Below the pieces are notes generated by a model. That model saw only the letters and a program-made list of their open reading frames with translations, had not been told where the DNA came from and did not search any database. Below, piece after piece: positions 18,759 to 28,308 of a stretch of DNA of 64,000 bases. The stretch's first letter is position 1. Each line of letters starts with the position of its first letter. Source of the DNA: Chryseobacterium jejuense (GTDB taxonomy: Bacteria; Bacteroidota; Bacteroidia; Flavobacteriales; Weeksellaceae). Position numbers and translations under genes: made by a program. The DNA is taken from positions 355,786 through 419,785 of the forward strand of contig NZ_JAGIPR010000006.1 in assembly GCF_017877355.1 (NCBI RefSeq), given 5' to 3'.

Positions 18759-19531
18759 ATTATTTAGTTTTTAATTTTTATCCTTCAGTCAACATTTAAC
18801 AGATTAATATTTATAATTATAGACAAGCTACCCTGACCCACTACGTAGTTTTTTCTTTATTTTCTGATTTTCTGATAGACAAATCCATTGTTTGTTTAAT
18901 AAAATAATTTTCTCATTTTGGTAAAATATATTTTGGAAGCCCGTTAAATATTGTAGAAGTTATAGCTTAAATTTTGTGAAAGAAAGAAGAGCACGTGAGA
19001 ATTACTGAAAAAGACACAATAATATTATCTAAAAATACCATGCGCAAATTTAAAAAAACAACTGATTTTCAATTAGTAATAAAAAAAAGCCTAAAGGATA
19101 TTTTAAGTATCATAAGTGATAACTAAAAACTAATATCCACACTGTAATGGTATATTTACAAACAGAAATCCCGGTTTACGCCAGGATTTTATACATATTT
19201 GAGATAAAAGGCTGATTTTAAAATTAAATTACCCCTAGATTTATTGATAATACTCTTCAATAAGGCTTTTTCCGTTCCTGCGCTTCCAGAGCAATATAAT
19301 TGAATTTCTTCCCCTGGCAAAACAATCCCATATTCTTATCTCAATTGATAAAACTGTACCCAATAAAAATCTAAAAAAGGGGAAGCAAAAAAATATTTAC
19401 TTAAAATAAACAGAGACGATAATTTTTTTAAAAATTATTTCTAATAATAAGGAGTTCCTTCATTAATAAATAATGTTATTGAAACACACGAAAGAAATTA
19501 CTTCGTAGTAGCATATGGTCCTAGAGGATTA
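18759..19531. other. Long intergenic region, possible decayed coding DNA
   Basis: About 770 bp between the start of the 1274-residue protein gene and the end of the AlkB-like gene. It is AT-rich with stops in all frames. A minus-strand stretch near 19215-19330 reads as a short coding-like fragment (GEEIQLYCSGSAGTEKALL in one frame, GLFCQGKKFNYIALEAQER in another), with no intact gene. The promoter of the 1274-residue gene must lie near 18759-18900, but I could not fix it. Confidence 0.35.
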
Positions 19532-20146
19532 TCAAATGATGTCTTTTTTTATTAATCTGAATGTAAGGTTAAAGCGTTCTTTCATAGGGATTATAGATTT
19601 TGCTATCCGATGTTCCCAATTTTCCTGCAAGTCACCTTTCATAATAAGTAAGGAACCATGAGGAAGTGGAAGGCTGTATTTGCTTTGATGATGATCCTTC
19701 TTTCTGAAATCAAAGTTTCTGGTTTGTCCAAGACTGATGGATGCAATGACAGGGCGTTTCCCATATCTGCTTTCTTTATCTCGGTGCCAGGCGACGGAGT
19801 CATTTTGGTTACGGTATAGATTTAATAAAACACCATTGAACTGACAGCCAAATTCCTTTTCGATTCTATCTTTTAAAGAAAGTAATTCGGGAGTCCATGG
19901 ATTGGTTGGCTTTTTATCTTCTTCTGAATCGTTATATTTTGAATCTCCATACCAGGCCGTTAATCTTGGAGTAAGCACCATCTTATCGTACATCTTCTGT
20001 GTACGCTGTTCCCAGGGAACCGTTTCCAATAATTGGCTTTTAAGCAGATCTGCTTCTTCCTTACTCAGAAAACCCTCTCTGTATTCCAAAAGGTCTTTTG
20101 GAAACTCATAGAATTCTTCAGTATCAAATAAGCTCAATTGGGTCAT
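19532..20146 (-). CDS. AlkB-like 2OG-Fe(II) dioxygenase, copy 1
   Basis: This is a 204-residue AlkB-family protein of the ALKBH2/3-like class, which oxidatively removes alkyl groups from DNA bases. Iron ligands are visible in WHRDKE (His121, Asp123) and NWEHRIA (His179), and 2-oxoglutarate-binding Arg candidates in RFNLTFR (191, 197). Residues 57-66 (VLTPRLTAWY) match the substrate lid region. The N-terminus MTQLSLFDTEE resembles a clamp-binding-like QLSLF peptide. It lies 124 bp downstream of the S24-type repressor on the same strand. Copy 2 at 45024-45677 is nearly identical except at the C-terminal tail, where the two diverge. It appears intact despite sitting in the truncated duplicate. 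Confidence 0.88.
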   Translation of the reverse strand: MTQLSLFDTEEFYEFPKDLLEYREGFLSKEEADLLKSQLLETVPWEQRTQKMYDKMVLTPRLTAWYGDSKYNDSEEDKKPTNPWTPELLSLKDRIEKEFGCQFNGVLLNLYRNQNDSVAWHRDKESRYGKRPVIASISLGQTRNFDFRKKDHHQSKYSLPLPHGSLLIMKGDLQENWEHRIAKSIIPMKERFNLTFRLIKKDII

Positions 20147-20269
20147 TTAACTTTAAATTAAAATATTTATCTTAGTAATATCCCGTTACTTCGGGATTTT
20201 TTTTCATCATTTGTGTTTTTACTTCCCTTCGGGGAAGTTTTTTGATTATGCCATGTACTCAAAATGAAT

Positions 20270-21046
20270 TCAATTCTTTTCTCCCATCTTTTCTTTGATC
20301 TGTCTGATATCAGTTTTAATCTCTGTGATAAAGTTTTGAATATGATGTTCTGAAAATTCATCAGGTTCATATTCTTTGGTATTAATACTACAGGCAAATT
20401 CCCAGATTTCTTTAATTTCAGGTAATGGAATTTTATAAGGTTCATAAAATTGATTGTCAGCTTTTACCCAGATACCATCAGCTTCGTGAAACTGGAACCT
20501 TTTATAACTGATGCCATCATTAGTGGTAATAAAAACATAAGTTCTGTCCGTTTTCAGGTCAGAAAGATTTTCGACATATTTCCCTACAATGTAAGTTCCA
20601 TTTTTATAAGGAGGCATTGAATCCCCATCAGCTGGAAATGCCCTAAACTTACCACCTTTTAAAAAAGGTAATGATATGGTCTCCAGACTTTCAATGTATT
20701 CAGGATCTCCATAGCCATTTAAGTAACCCATTGAAGCTTTTTGGGGAATAATCTCAATCTGATTGTTTCCATCTTGATCAACCCTTATAGGCAGAACGAT
20801 CCTATTCTCAGGAAGCTCCATTATTTCATCGATAGAAAATTTTCTGACATCTACAGTCAACAATAGATCGATGCTGATGTTATAGAATTTTGAAATTCTA
20901 AGCAATATTTCAATAGGTGGTTCTGTTCTGCCATATTCATAGGCGACATATCTGGATCGGGTAAGAATTAATAGATCTGCCAGTTCCTGCTGGGTCATAT
21001 TTTTCTTTCCTCTCAAAAACACGATGTTATCAGAGAATTTTGACAT
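20270..21046 (-). CDS. XRE-S24 (LexA/CI-like) repressor, copy 1
   Basis: This 258-residue repressor has an N-terminal XRE-type HTH (MTQQELADLLILTRSRYVAY) and a C-terminal S24 peptidase fold. The catalytic Ser is in DGDSMPP (Ser143) and the likely Lys in ISYKRFQ (Lys182). The expected self-cleavage dyad region reads KASMGYLNG, so Met-Gly stands where Ala-Gly is typical. A TTG 21 bp upstream extends the frame, but the ATG at 21046 is preferred. Such repressors block damage-inducible genes until RecA filaments trigger cleavage. Here it sits divergently from a polymerase start and upstream of the AlkB-like gene. It differs from copy 2 at only a few residues. Confidence 0.9.
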   Translation of the reverse strand: MSKFSDNIVFLRGKKNMTQQELADLLILTRSRYVAYEYGRTEPPIEILLRISKFYNISIDLLLTVDVRKFSIDEIMELPENRIVLPIRVDQDGNNQIEIIPQKASMGYLNGYGDPEYIESLETISLPFLKGGKFRAFPADGDSMPPYKNGTYIVGKYVENLSDLKTDRTYVFITTNDGISYKRFQFHEADGIWVKADNQFYEPYKIPLPEIKEIWEFACSINTKEYEPDEFSEHHIQNFITEIKTDIRQIKEKMGEKN

Positions 21047-21107
21047 TGTTACAATTTTAGACAACAAAAATACATAATTTGTTTCAAAACGTAACTAATT
21101 TTGTCAC
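21047..21107. promoter_or_regulatory. Divergent promoter/operator, left copy
   Basis: The 61-bp gap between the repressor and the polymerase fragment is identical to the right copy except for one base (acataattt against acataactt). It keeps TAATTTTG facing right and TATTTTTG facing left, both fitting the Bacteroidota -7 consensus TAnnTTTG, plus GTTTCAAAAC as a possible operator core. The rightward promoter therefore still points into a broken gene. Confidence 0.5.
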
Positions 21108-21151
21108 ATGGAAAGAGCAATTGTACATATGGATCTGGATACGTTCTTTGT
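21108..21151 (+). pseudogene. Truncated Y-family polymerase (first 15 codons)
   Basis: The ATG at 21108 begins MERAIVHMDLDTFF, identical to the intact polymerase at 46639. Identity stops after base 21151 and unrelated sequence follows, so catalytic residues beyond the first Asp pair are lost. It marks the right breakpoint of the duplication. Confidence 0.9.
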
Positions 21152-21393
21152 CATGATGCTGATGTTTCCGAATTTGTTTCCTTACAGCAAAATCTCCCTG
21201 ATTTCGGTAAATATCAAACTTCAGTAGAACAATATATAATGGCTTGGGGGTGATGGTCCAGGGGGTAAATACATATTATCTGACAGAAACTGAGCGTTAC
21301 CTAATCCAGGGGTCTGGTTTTGCCTGGCCTAAAAAGATTAAGTTAGTAACAGCAAAGGATAAAAACAATTACCACCTGATTATCAACATTTAA
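21152..21393 (+). pseudogene. Fragment of an unknown gene fused to the duplication breakpoint
   Basis: Directly after the breakpoint, one frame reads HDADVSEFVSLQQNLPDFGK and continues to a TGA at 21251. A second frame from the ATG at 21253 reads MVQGVNTYYLTETERYLIQG and ends NNYHLIINI at a TAA. Together they look like the C-terminal 80 residues of one protein split by a frameshift. I do not recognise the family. It is presumably what the duplicated block landed in, or what replaced the polymerase. Confidence 0.5.
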
Positions 21394-21917
21394 CACATTA
21401 TCCAAGACATTTCTTTATTAATTCAAAGTAAATGTAAAAAATTGAGTATAGGCGAATAATTAAGTCCTATCCTTAATTTTTTACTTTTTGTATAATCTGC
21501 ATTGTAAGTTATTTTCAATTCAATAAAATTATATTTTAGTTAAGCTATCGAATTAGAGATAGGAGTCAATAAGAAATTTATGATTTCAAATAAGCTTAAA
21601 AAAAATAATGCAAGCTATAATTATAAACTGTCGATAATGACCTCCAATTAATAACGGCATGGACATTCCTTAAATGAAGGTTAAAAAACGTCTACTCAGT
21701 TCTACAATAAAGCTTTTCATTTAAACCAAATTCACTTTTTTTGATAAAAATATCCAACAATAGTAATTGATCTTGTTTGAATGACTTATTATGAAAGTTT
21801 ATAAACTTTTATATGCTTATCTTCAAATTTTATTATATGTTATTAGAAAATATAAGAAACTGTTAATTAAAAATATTGCAACATCTTAAACTCTTTTTAC
21901 TTTCAAAATTTTTGTCA
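21394..21917. other. Non-coding stretch, nothing recognised
   Basis: About 520 bp of very AT-rich DNA between the fragment and the end of the outer-membrane protein gene. I see no convincing terminator, RNA gene or ORF. Confidence 0.4.
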
Positions 21918-23672
21918 CTAAAAACTATAGTTATACCCCACCGTACAGGTCATCTCATTTAAACTTGGGTTTTCGATAGCCTGATCGGTTTTTCTAAACA
22001 TTTGAATAAAGTTAAGATCAAAACTATGTCTCTTCCATGGAATATAATTCGCTCCCAGCCTGAAATTAGTCACATTAATATTCGCAGTAGTACTTCCAGA
22101 GTGGTTATAAGATGCTCCCACACTGGTTTTCAGCTTATCTTCTTTAAGGAAAGCTTTGGTAACCGTTATGGCAGGTCCCCAGATACTTGAAGTCTGAGAA
22201 GCAGCATAGGTATGTGTATAATTAAATGAAGTTGCAATATTTATTTTCTTTTCAGGGAATCCTAAGCTATAATTTACATTAGCATTATGGAATCTGGATA
22301 AACCTCCCCTTCTTACAATCCCGTTTTCTCTGTTTACCATATCATTCAGGGAATAATTGATATTAATATTCTGTACTTTTTCTTTGGTACTGGAAATAAC
22401 ATAATTCACATTGATATTGGTATTCTGCGAAATCTGCTTATAGTCAATAGAATCTTTTGGCTGCTGAATCAATAGTGGATTGTTATTGATATTATTAAAC
22501 TGATTTAGCTGCTTATTCGTAAACATGGTAAAGTTGGAATAACTTGCTGTAATCATAAGTTTATCAGAAGCCCTCAGGTTGGCATTGACGGCTCCTACCC
22601 AACGGTTGGTCTGTTTAAACTTCTGCCCATCCAGATTATCACGCTGCCTTCCTATGTTTCCGGCAAGTGATAGCTTGTCTTTCCATAAGGTGAAAGCGGT
22701 ATTCAAAGTAATATTTTCCAGGTCATTATTGAAATAATAGGCTCCCAGCGTTCTGTATCCGGGATCAATTCTTTCATATCTTACCCCAACCATTCCTTTC
22801 TTAAGTTTAAGATTAACTCCTCCGTTATAAGCTGAATAACTCTGCATAGAGGAATTAGGAGAGAGAAATTTGGAAGTCACTCCTTTTTTTATTGCCCCTT
22901 GGGAGGTAGCTCTCAGATCTTCCACTAATGCCGTATTAGCATATTCTCCATAGACCTCCAGGTTTTTATCAATCATAAAACTTCCGGTCATGGATAAGAC
23001 AAGATTTTCCTGTGGAAGAACTCCTTTTGCATCCGGAGCAACAGATAGAGAACCTAAATCATCTTTGGCATAGAACCCTATCAAACCAAGCCTATACCTT
23101 TCTTCCTCCCACCTGATATGGGCACCATATCCCATTCTACGATAAGCAGGAATTGTATTTGGATTTCCGTCATCTTCAACGGCTTTATTCAGTCTACCTG
23201 TCATCACGGCAACCTTTAGAGGGATATTGGGAGTAAGCTCCAATCCTGCCCCGGTAAACAGTAATCCGTTAAAGGTATAAGGTGTAAAAGTCATATTGGC
23301 ATCTCCAATATAAGCCTTTATCCATTTGTATTTGGGAGCAATACTCAATCGGTTAAACTTGAACGGCACCTGATACCCTAGCTGGCTTCCCTGATTGGTA
23401 AAACTGTAAGAAATGGGCATGCTCCATCTGTAAAGTCCGAGATTAAGATTTCCATTTAAAAAATAGGTAAATGGAGCTCTGCTACTGTAAACGTTAGAAC
23501 TGTAGAACACAGAATTCGCTGAAATCCCACCGCTGATTTTAAAAGGATTTTTCTTCAGTTCTTCCACCGTTCTTTTTCCTATGTTCTCTAAATCTACTTC
23601 CTGAGCTTTATTCAACATAAAAATTGAGGTTAAAAGCAACAAAACAGTGCTTTTTGTATAAATTTTCTTCAT
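21918..23672 (-). CDS. Beta-barrel outer-membrane protein, last gene of toxin locus
   Basis: The ATG at 23672 gives a signal peptide (MKKIYTKSTVLLLLTSIFML) with cleavage after NKAQ, for a 584-residue protein. The mature chain alternates polar and hydrophobic residues in many amphipathic strands with aromatic girdles, and ends in GYNYSF with a terminal Phe, a hallmark of outer-membrane barrels. It is much longer than PorP/SprF (about 300 aa), so it is not clearly that family. It follows the PKD lipoprotein by 10 bp and is the last gene of a run starting at 44709. A pore or anchor role for the surface proteins upstream is inferred from order. Confidence 0.75.
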   Translation of the reverse strand: MKKIYTKSTVLLLLTSIFMLNKAQEVDLENIGKRTVEELKKNPFKISGGISANSVFYSSNVYSSRAPFTYFLNGNLNLGLYRWSMPISYSFTNQGSQLGYQVPFKFNRLSIAPKYKWIKAYIGDANMTFTPYTFNGLLFTGAGLELTPNIPLKVAVMTGRLNKAVEDDGNPNTIPAYRRMGYGAHIRWEEERYRLGLIGFYAKDDLGSLSVAPDAKGVLPQENLVLSMTGSFMIDKNLEVYGEYANTALVEDLRATSQGAIKKGVTSKFLSPNSSMQSYSAYNGGVNLKLKKGMVGVRYERIDPGYRTLGAYYFNNDLENITLNTAFTLWKDKLSLAGNIGRQRDNLDGQKFKQTNRWVGAVNANLRASDKLMITASYSNFTMFTNKQLNQFNNINNNPLLIQQPKDSIDYKQISQNTNINVNYVISSTKEKVQNININYSLNDMVNRENGIVRRGGLSRFHNANVNYSLGFPEKKINIATSFNYTHTYAASQTSSIWGPAITVTKAFLKEDKLKTSVGASYNHSGSTTANINVTNFRLGANYIPWKRHSFDLNFIQMFRKTDQAIENPSLNEMTCTVGYNYSF

Positions 23673-23682
23673 ATCAAAAGCT

Positions 23683-25041
23683 TTAAGGTTGTTTTTGTAC
23701 TTTAATATCCACAACTACATAAGAATTGGGTCCATTGGTTACAAAATTCTTGATTTTGATGGCTCCTTTTCTTCCGTCAGCAGTCTGGAACAGAACAACT
23801 CTTGGCACTATAGAATTGTTGAATGGAGCTTTCCCGGCATTGGTTTCTGCAACATTGATGGAAGAGAAATTATTTCCGGAATCCAAGGTATCAAAACCTG
23901 ATGGAGAGAGTTGTACCCCTACAGATTCCTGTGAATTGATGACTTTAGTATGAGAAGCATTAGGAATGGCTATGAAACCTGTATTCTGAACTTCATCCGG
24001 TGCTACAAACTGGTTATACAAAAATGTTGAATTCAGACCAAAGAAGGCAAAATCTATTTTGGAACCATTGATCTGGTTTACTTCTCCCTGTTTAATCACT
24101 TTTCCTAACTCAGATGAGAAAAAGCATCCCACAGCAGCATGAGCACTGTTAATTCCCAATTGAATATCACTGAATGACAATAAATTGGCATCTGGCAGTA
24201 CAGTTACCTGTTTTTGCAATGTTTTGGTTTCTTTATCATTGGTAGATTTCAATATAATGGTATAGGTTCCCGCTGCAGGAAGCGTAACATCCGGACTAAC
24301 TTGGGTTGAGACTGCCGGAACTCCACCTGCAATGGTCCATTCATAGGATGAAGCATTGGTTGACAGATTATTAAGATGAAGCAACACAGGAGCCTGATAA
24401 TCATTATCAATAGCATCTACAGACCAATTGAAATCTATTGTCATAGCAGGTTTTACATTGACCGTTTTCTGTATAGAATATGTTTCCAGACCATTGGAAA
24501 CAGTCAGCTTAATCATATGATCTCCAGGGGTTGTAAATACTACATTCGGATTTTCCTCATTTGAAGTAGCTGGATTTCCACTTTCAAATTCCCAAAGATA
24601 TTGGGTAGCTCCTAGAGATTTATTCACCATTTTTAAGGTAACCGGAGAAATATCGCTTCCTTGCATCTGCCAATCGAAATCAACGATTACTGCTGCATCT
24701 GCCTTCACTTCAATCTCTTTGGTATCAACATTTCTATCTTTGTTGGAAGCTTTTAATTTTATTTTATAAACACCCGGATTGGCATACGTTATAGGCTGCG
24801 GACTTTTTTCAGCAGAACTAGTGACTGATGCTCCTTCAAATGACCATTCATAAGTATCTGCACCTGTAGATTTATTAGTGATTTCTACTTTTACAGGAAC
24901 AGAAAAATCATTATTGACCACTTTTATACTAAAATCAGCCTTTACAGGTATGCTTTCTTCTACGGCGCAGGCATTAAACATCCATGCACAGGCAACCATA
25001 AGGAGAAGGCAGACTATGTTTAGTTTTTTGTGAGTTCTCAT
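23683..25041 (-). CDS. PKD-domain surface lipoprotein
   Basis: The N-terminus (MRTHKKLNIVCLLLMVACAW, then MFNACAVEES) has a hydrophobic core and a Cys in a lipobox-like setting, so it is probably a lipoprotein. Three PKD-type domains follow, at about residues 33-115, 116-198 and 200-283. They are marked by YEWSFEG, YLWEFESG and YEWTIAGG, each with PGVYKIKL-like strands. The C-terminal 165 residues are a separate unrecognised domain (LSFSDIQLGINSAHAAVGCF). PKD domains bind polymers or build extracellular stalks. It lies 28 bp after the SprB-like gene and 10 bp before the barrel gene, so cotranscription is likely. Confidence 0.82.
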   Translation of the reverse strand: MRTHKKLNIVCLLLMVACAWMFNACAVEESIPVKADFSIKVVNNDFSVPVKVEITNKSTGADTYEWSFEGASVTSSAEKSPQPITYANPGVYKIKLKASNKDRNVDTKEIEVKADAAVIVDFDWQMQGSDISPVTLKMVNKSLGATQYLWEFESGNPATSNEENPNVVFTTPGDHMIKLTVSNGLETYSIQKTVNVKPAMTIDFNWSVDAIDNDYQAPVLLHLNNLSTNASSYEWTIAGGVPAVSTQVSPDVTLPAAGTYTIILKSTNDKETKTLQKQVTVLPDANLLSFSDIQLGINSAHAAVGCFFSSELGKVIKQGEVNQINGSKIDFAFFGLNSTFLYNQFVAPDEVQNTGFIAIPNASHTKVINSQESVGVQLSPSGFDTLDSGNNFSSINVAETNAGKAPFNNSIVPRVVLFQTADGRKGAIKIKNFVTNGPNSYVVVDIKVQKQP

Positions 25042-25069
25042 TTGTTTTTATTTTTTGTCATCATGGTTA

Positions 25070-28000
25070 TTATTGTACAAGCATTCTTTTTACCAGCGCC
25101 TCACTTCTTGTTTCTAATATGATAAGATAGGTTCCTGCCGGAAGTGAGGTACTATAAGGGATTGTAAAGTAGGTAGATGAAGGCATATCGACTGCAGGAT
25201 AGGCTTCATGAGAAACCATATCAACAATTCTTACTTTTATAGGTGCTGCTATATCAAGTCCTACCAATACCTTGAATACTCCTTTATTTGGATTAGGAAG
25301 AATGGTAAATTCTCTTACATTGGAAGCTTTTACGGGAGTGGTATTTATACCTGATGTATTTTCTTCCACAACAACTTTTTTATAAAATGTTTTTACACAT
25401 TCACCTTGAAATCCTTTCAATCCGATTTCATAAGAACCTGTTTTAAAGAATTTCAATTCCAGAAATTCATCTGTTTTATTAAGAACCTGGATATCTGGTG
25501 TATCAGGAATAATCCATTGTACTTTTTCAGGTTTGGTTGGTGAAGTATTGACAAGCACTACGGTTGACTCAGTATATGCATGGGTTGTCAACATCAACTG
25601 CGGATTTAAAACATCCATGGAATTTTTAATAACAACCGTATCCGTTGCAGTACAACCTTTAGAATCCGTAATCAAGACAGTGTAGGTTCCTGCTTTGGAT
25701 AAGGTAACAGACGCATTTGTAGAAATCACTGTTCCACTCTGGTCTTTCCATTGATAGGTTGCTCCAGCTTCATTGATATCAACATTATAAGTCTGAGTAT
25801 CTCCCAAACATAAGGTAATATCTGCCCCTAAGTCTACTTTAAGCTGAGCAGGATCTGTAAGGGTATAGTTTCTGAAAATACTACAACCATTGGCATCTGT
25901 AACGGTCACATTATAAGCTCCCGCCGCAATACCAGTATTATTTAATCCTACTGTTCCATTTGACCAAACAATATTATAAGGAGCCTTCCCTCCTGTTACA
26001 TTAATTTTAATCTCACCGTTGGCTGCTCCAAAGCAAATTGGGTTTGTTACTGCAAGATCGTTAATCAACAACTGATCCGGGCCTATAATCTGAGTACTGC
26101 CGCTAACTTTACAATTTTTAGAATCGTTGACCAACACAAAGTAATTTCCTGCTGATAATCCTGTTACCGTAGGAGTTGTGTCATTGGTATTCCATTGATA
26201 AGAATATGCTCCTGTGCCGCCGGTAGCATTTACAGATACTTGACCACTGCTTTGGTTATTGCATGTAATTGTACTTGCTGATAAGGTAATGGCTAATTCC
26301 GCTGGAAATACGAGTGTAAATTGAGCATCTGTCATATTATTGTTTGCATCTTTTACAAGAACCTTGTATGTTCCGGTTGTAAGATTCCCCAATGTAGACT
26401 GTGTAGCTCCTGCAATATTCTGGAAAAGACCACCATTTTGAATCTGCCATTGATAAGTATACGTTCCTACTCCTCCAGCAACTACTGCTTTCAGAGTACC
26501 ATCCTCGGCTTCATCCGGTGTGCCGTTTCCATTAAGGTCTGCCTTATATTGATAATCATTGGCAATATTACAGGATATCTGTTTTTGAACTTCAATATTG
26601 GAAACTAATGGTAATGGCTGATCGATGATAAACTCCTGAGAAATAATTCCACAATTTCCAAGCTGGCTTGAGGCACTGGAATAGTTTTTATCTTTTACCG
26701 TTACATAATATTTCCCTGCCGAAAGTCCATCAAGTTTAATGGTAAAAGGATTATTTACGGCATCTATTGTGATTCCTGTAGTGATCAAAGCTCCATTGGC
26801 TGCATCTTTTCGCCATTCAAAATCATAGGAACCATCGGCTTTAGGAGTTCCGCCAATAATTCTTACGGAAATATATCCATTGCTCAATCCATATCCTGTT
26901 GGTTGAGAGATCTCAGTTTCAGATGTTGAAATGGCTATTGCCGCTGCAGGCTGAGTGATAGTTATCGTAACTTCTTTTTCATTACCATTTTCTTTTGCTA
27001 CACAAAGGTTAGAATCTCTTACTTTTATTTTATAAACACCTGCTGCCAGATTTTGTATTTGAGTATTTGTGCCGTTACTAAAATTTTTCCAATCAAGATA
27101 AGGCTGATTGTCTTTGGTTATTTTATATTGAAACTGATTTTGTCCGCCTCCGGCTGTTAATGCAATTATCCCATCATTTCCCTGAAAGCAATATACATTC
27201 GTTTGGGAAGTCATGGAAAAGGTAACTGGAGTGGGCTTTACAATCTCAAAACTAATGGTATGATTAGCTCCATCGGTATAAGTAGCATTAGATTCATAAG
27301 TTCCCAGCATATCCAATTTATATTTTCCCGGAGGAAGTCCTTGGAGAGTATATGATGTACTGTTCTGAAGTTCATTCGTAATATCCTGATTCAAAACAGC
27401 AGCTCCTGTATCTGTATTTACCAATGATATTTTCAGGGTTTCACCAGATGCTAATGCTCTGTCAAAGTTTAAAACAACACTTCCGTCTGTTGAATCAAAA
27501 CATTTAACAGGAGATATGGTGCTTGAAAGAATATGAGGAGCAGATTTATAATAAGAAAATGCTATAATATTGGATGTTGAAGGTGAATTGGTACAATTCT
27601 CCATATTTACACGAATGTAAATCGTTTTACCAAAATCATTATCTGTAAGAAAATCTTTTCCTTTCACATGAAGTACCGGAACATTATTGAACTGTGCTGG
27701 AAAAGGAACGAAATTATTGACATCTCCTACCGAAAACTCCCAGTTATAATATTGATTGTCTATATTATCCGGTAAAGTAATGGTTAAAAATTCTTCGCCT
27801 GAGATGTTCACATTATTTCCTGTAGGGGGATTGAGTGTAACCACTGGTTTTATAGTTTCCGTAGCGTTACCTGGCTGGTTAAGTCCCCAAAAACCATAGT
27901 TTATTTTATCACAAATACTGATATTATGCTCATTTGTTGCATAATCAGTATCCTTACACCCGAATGTTCCACTATTTCTATGAGTAGTTCCATACTTTAC

Positions 28001-28297
28001 TCTTACAATTTTATTGGCTTTGGTAAAATCATGCTCTCCTGAAAAGCCTGTATTGTAAATACCATTCCCGTTATTAGGATAGTTAGTTGATCCCTGTACA
28101 AGTGTTACATGGGAATTATCCTGTTTCTGTACTACAATCCATTGCAAACCACCTGTTATATTATTACCACAGGTACTACCATCAAATCCGACGTATCCTG
28201 TAACTGTAAAACGATATGTTGCTGTACCACCTACCTGAGACTGTCCCCAGGAATAAGCATAAATCAGGATCAATAAAAGGAATAAATTCTTTTTCAT
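25070..28297 (-). CDS. SprB-repeat adhesin with T9SS sorting domain
   Basis: This is a 1075-residue secreted protein with signal MKKNLFLLLILIYAYSWGQ. Several SprB-type repeats are visible from conserved CFxGxxG/CNNQSSG starts and YxYQW/NIVWSNG cores, at about residues 262, 369, 684 and 755. A further Ig-like Gly/Asp domain follows (LCLGDTQTYNVDINEAGATY). The last 75 residues are a type A T9SS C-terminal sorting domain: ILPNPNKGVFKV, VRIVDMVSHEAY and LPAGTYLIILET, ending RMLVQ. It should be exported by T9SS and anchored or released at the surface. SprB proteins are motility adhesins, but here the locus suggests a structural part of the toxin system. Confidence 0.9.
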   Translation of the reverse strand: MKKNLFLLLILIYAYSWGQSQVGGTATYRFTVTGYVGFDGSTCGNNITGGLQWIVVQKQDNSHVTLVQGSTNYPNNGNGIYNTGFSGEHDFTKANKIVRVKYGTTHRNSGTFGCKDTDYATNEHNISICDKINYGFWGLNQPGNATETIKPVVTLNPPTGNNVNISGEEFLTITLPDNIDNQYYNWEFSVGDVNNFVPFPAQFNNVPVLHVKGKDFLTDNDFGKTIYIRVNMENCTNSPSTSNIIAFSYYKSAPHILSSTISPVKCFDSTDGSVVLNFDRALASGETLKISLVNTDTGAAVLNQDITNELQNSTSYTLQGLPPGKYKLDMLGTYESNATYTDGANHTISFEIVKPTPVTFSMTSQTNVYCFQGNDGIIALTAGGGQNQFQYKITKDNQPYLDWKNFSNGTNTQIQNLAAGVYKIKVRDSNLCVAKENGNEKEVTITITQPAAAIAISTSETEISQPTGYGLSNGYISVRIIGGTPKADGSYDFEWRKDAANGALITTGITIDAVNNPFTIKLDGLSAGKYYVTVKDKNYSSASSQLGNCGIISQEFIIDQPLPLVSNIEVQKQISCNIANDYQYKADLNGNGTPDEAEDGTLKAVVAGGVGTYTYQWQIQNGGLFQNIAGATQSTLGNLTTGTYKVLVKDANNNMTDAQFTLVFPAELAITLSASTITCNNQSSGQVSVNATGGTGAYSYQWNTNDTTPTVTGLSAGNYFVLVNDSKNCKVSGSTQIIGPDQLLINDLAVTNPICFGAANGEIKINVTGGKAPYNIVWSNGTVGLNNTGIAAGAYNVTVTDANGCSIFRNYTLTDPAQLKVDLGADITLCLGDTQTYNVDINEAGATYQWKDQSGTVISTNASVTLSKAGTYTVLITDSKGCTATDTVVIKNSMDVLNPQLMLTTHAYTESTVVLVNTSPTKPEKVQWIIPDTPDIQVLNKTDEFLELKFFKTGSYEIGLKGFQGECVKTFYKKVVVEENTSGINTTPVKASNVREFTILPNPNKGVFKVLVGLDIAAPIKVRIVDMVSHEAYPAVDMPSSTYFTIPYSTSLPAGTYLIILETRSEALVKRMLVQ

Positions 28298-28308
28298 GTG
28301 TTTGTTTT

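Larger units (their letters stand above)
19550..21151. repeat. Direct repeat of the DNA-damage locus, left copy
   Basis: This 1.6-kb segment matches 45081-46682 at a constant offset of 25,531 bp with no indels seen by eye. Similarity is weaker over the first 60 bp and then near-identical. It covers most of the AlkB-like gene, the repressor, the divergent promoter and the first 44 bases of the Y-family polymerase. It ends abruptly at 21151. Both copies have the same orientation. Confidence 0.92.

Noticed and set aside
20167..20445. Minus-strand 92-codon frame, with a matching one at 45698-45976
   Set aside because: It is a shadow frame inside the S24 repressor gene. It appears twice only because the block is duplicated.
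21918..23672. Barrel protein as PorP/SprF
   Set aside because: It is nearly twice the usual length of that family, so I only call it a beta-barrel protein.
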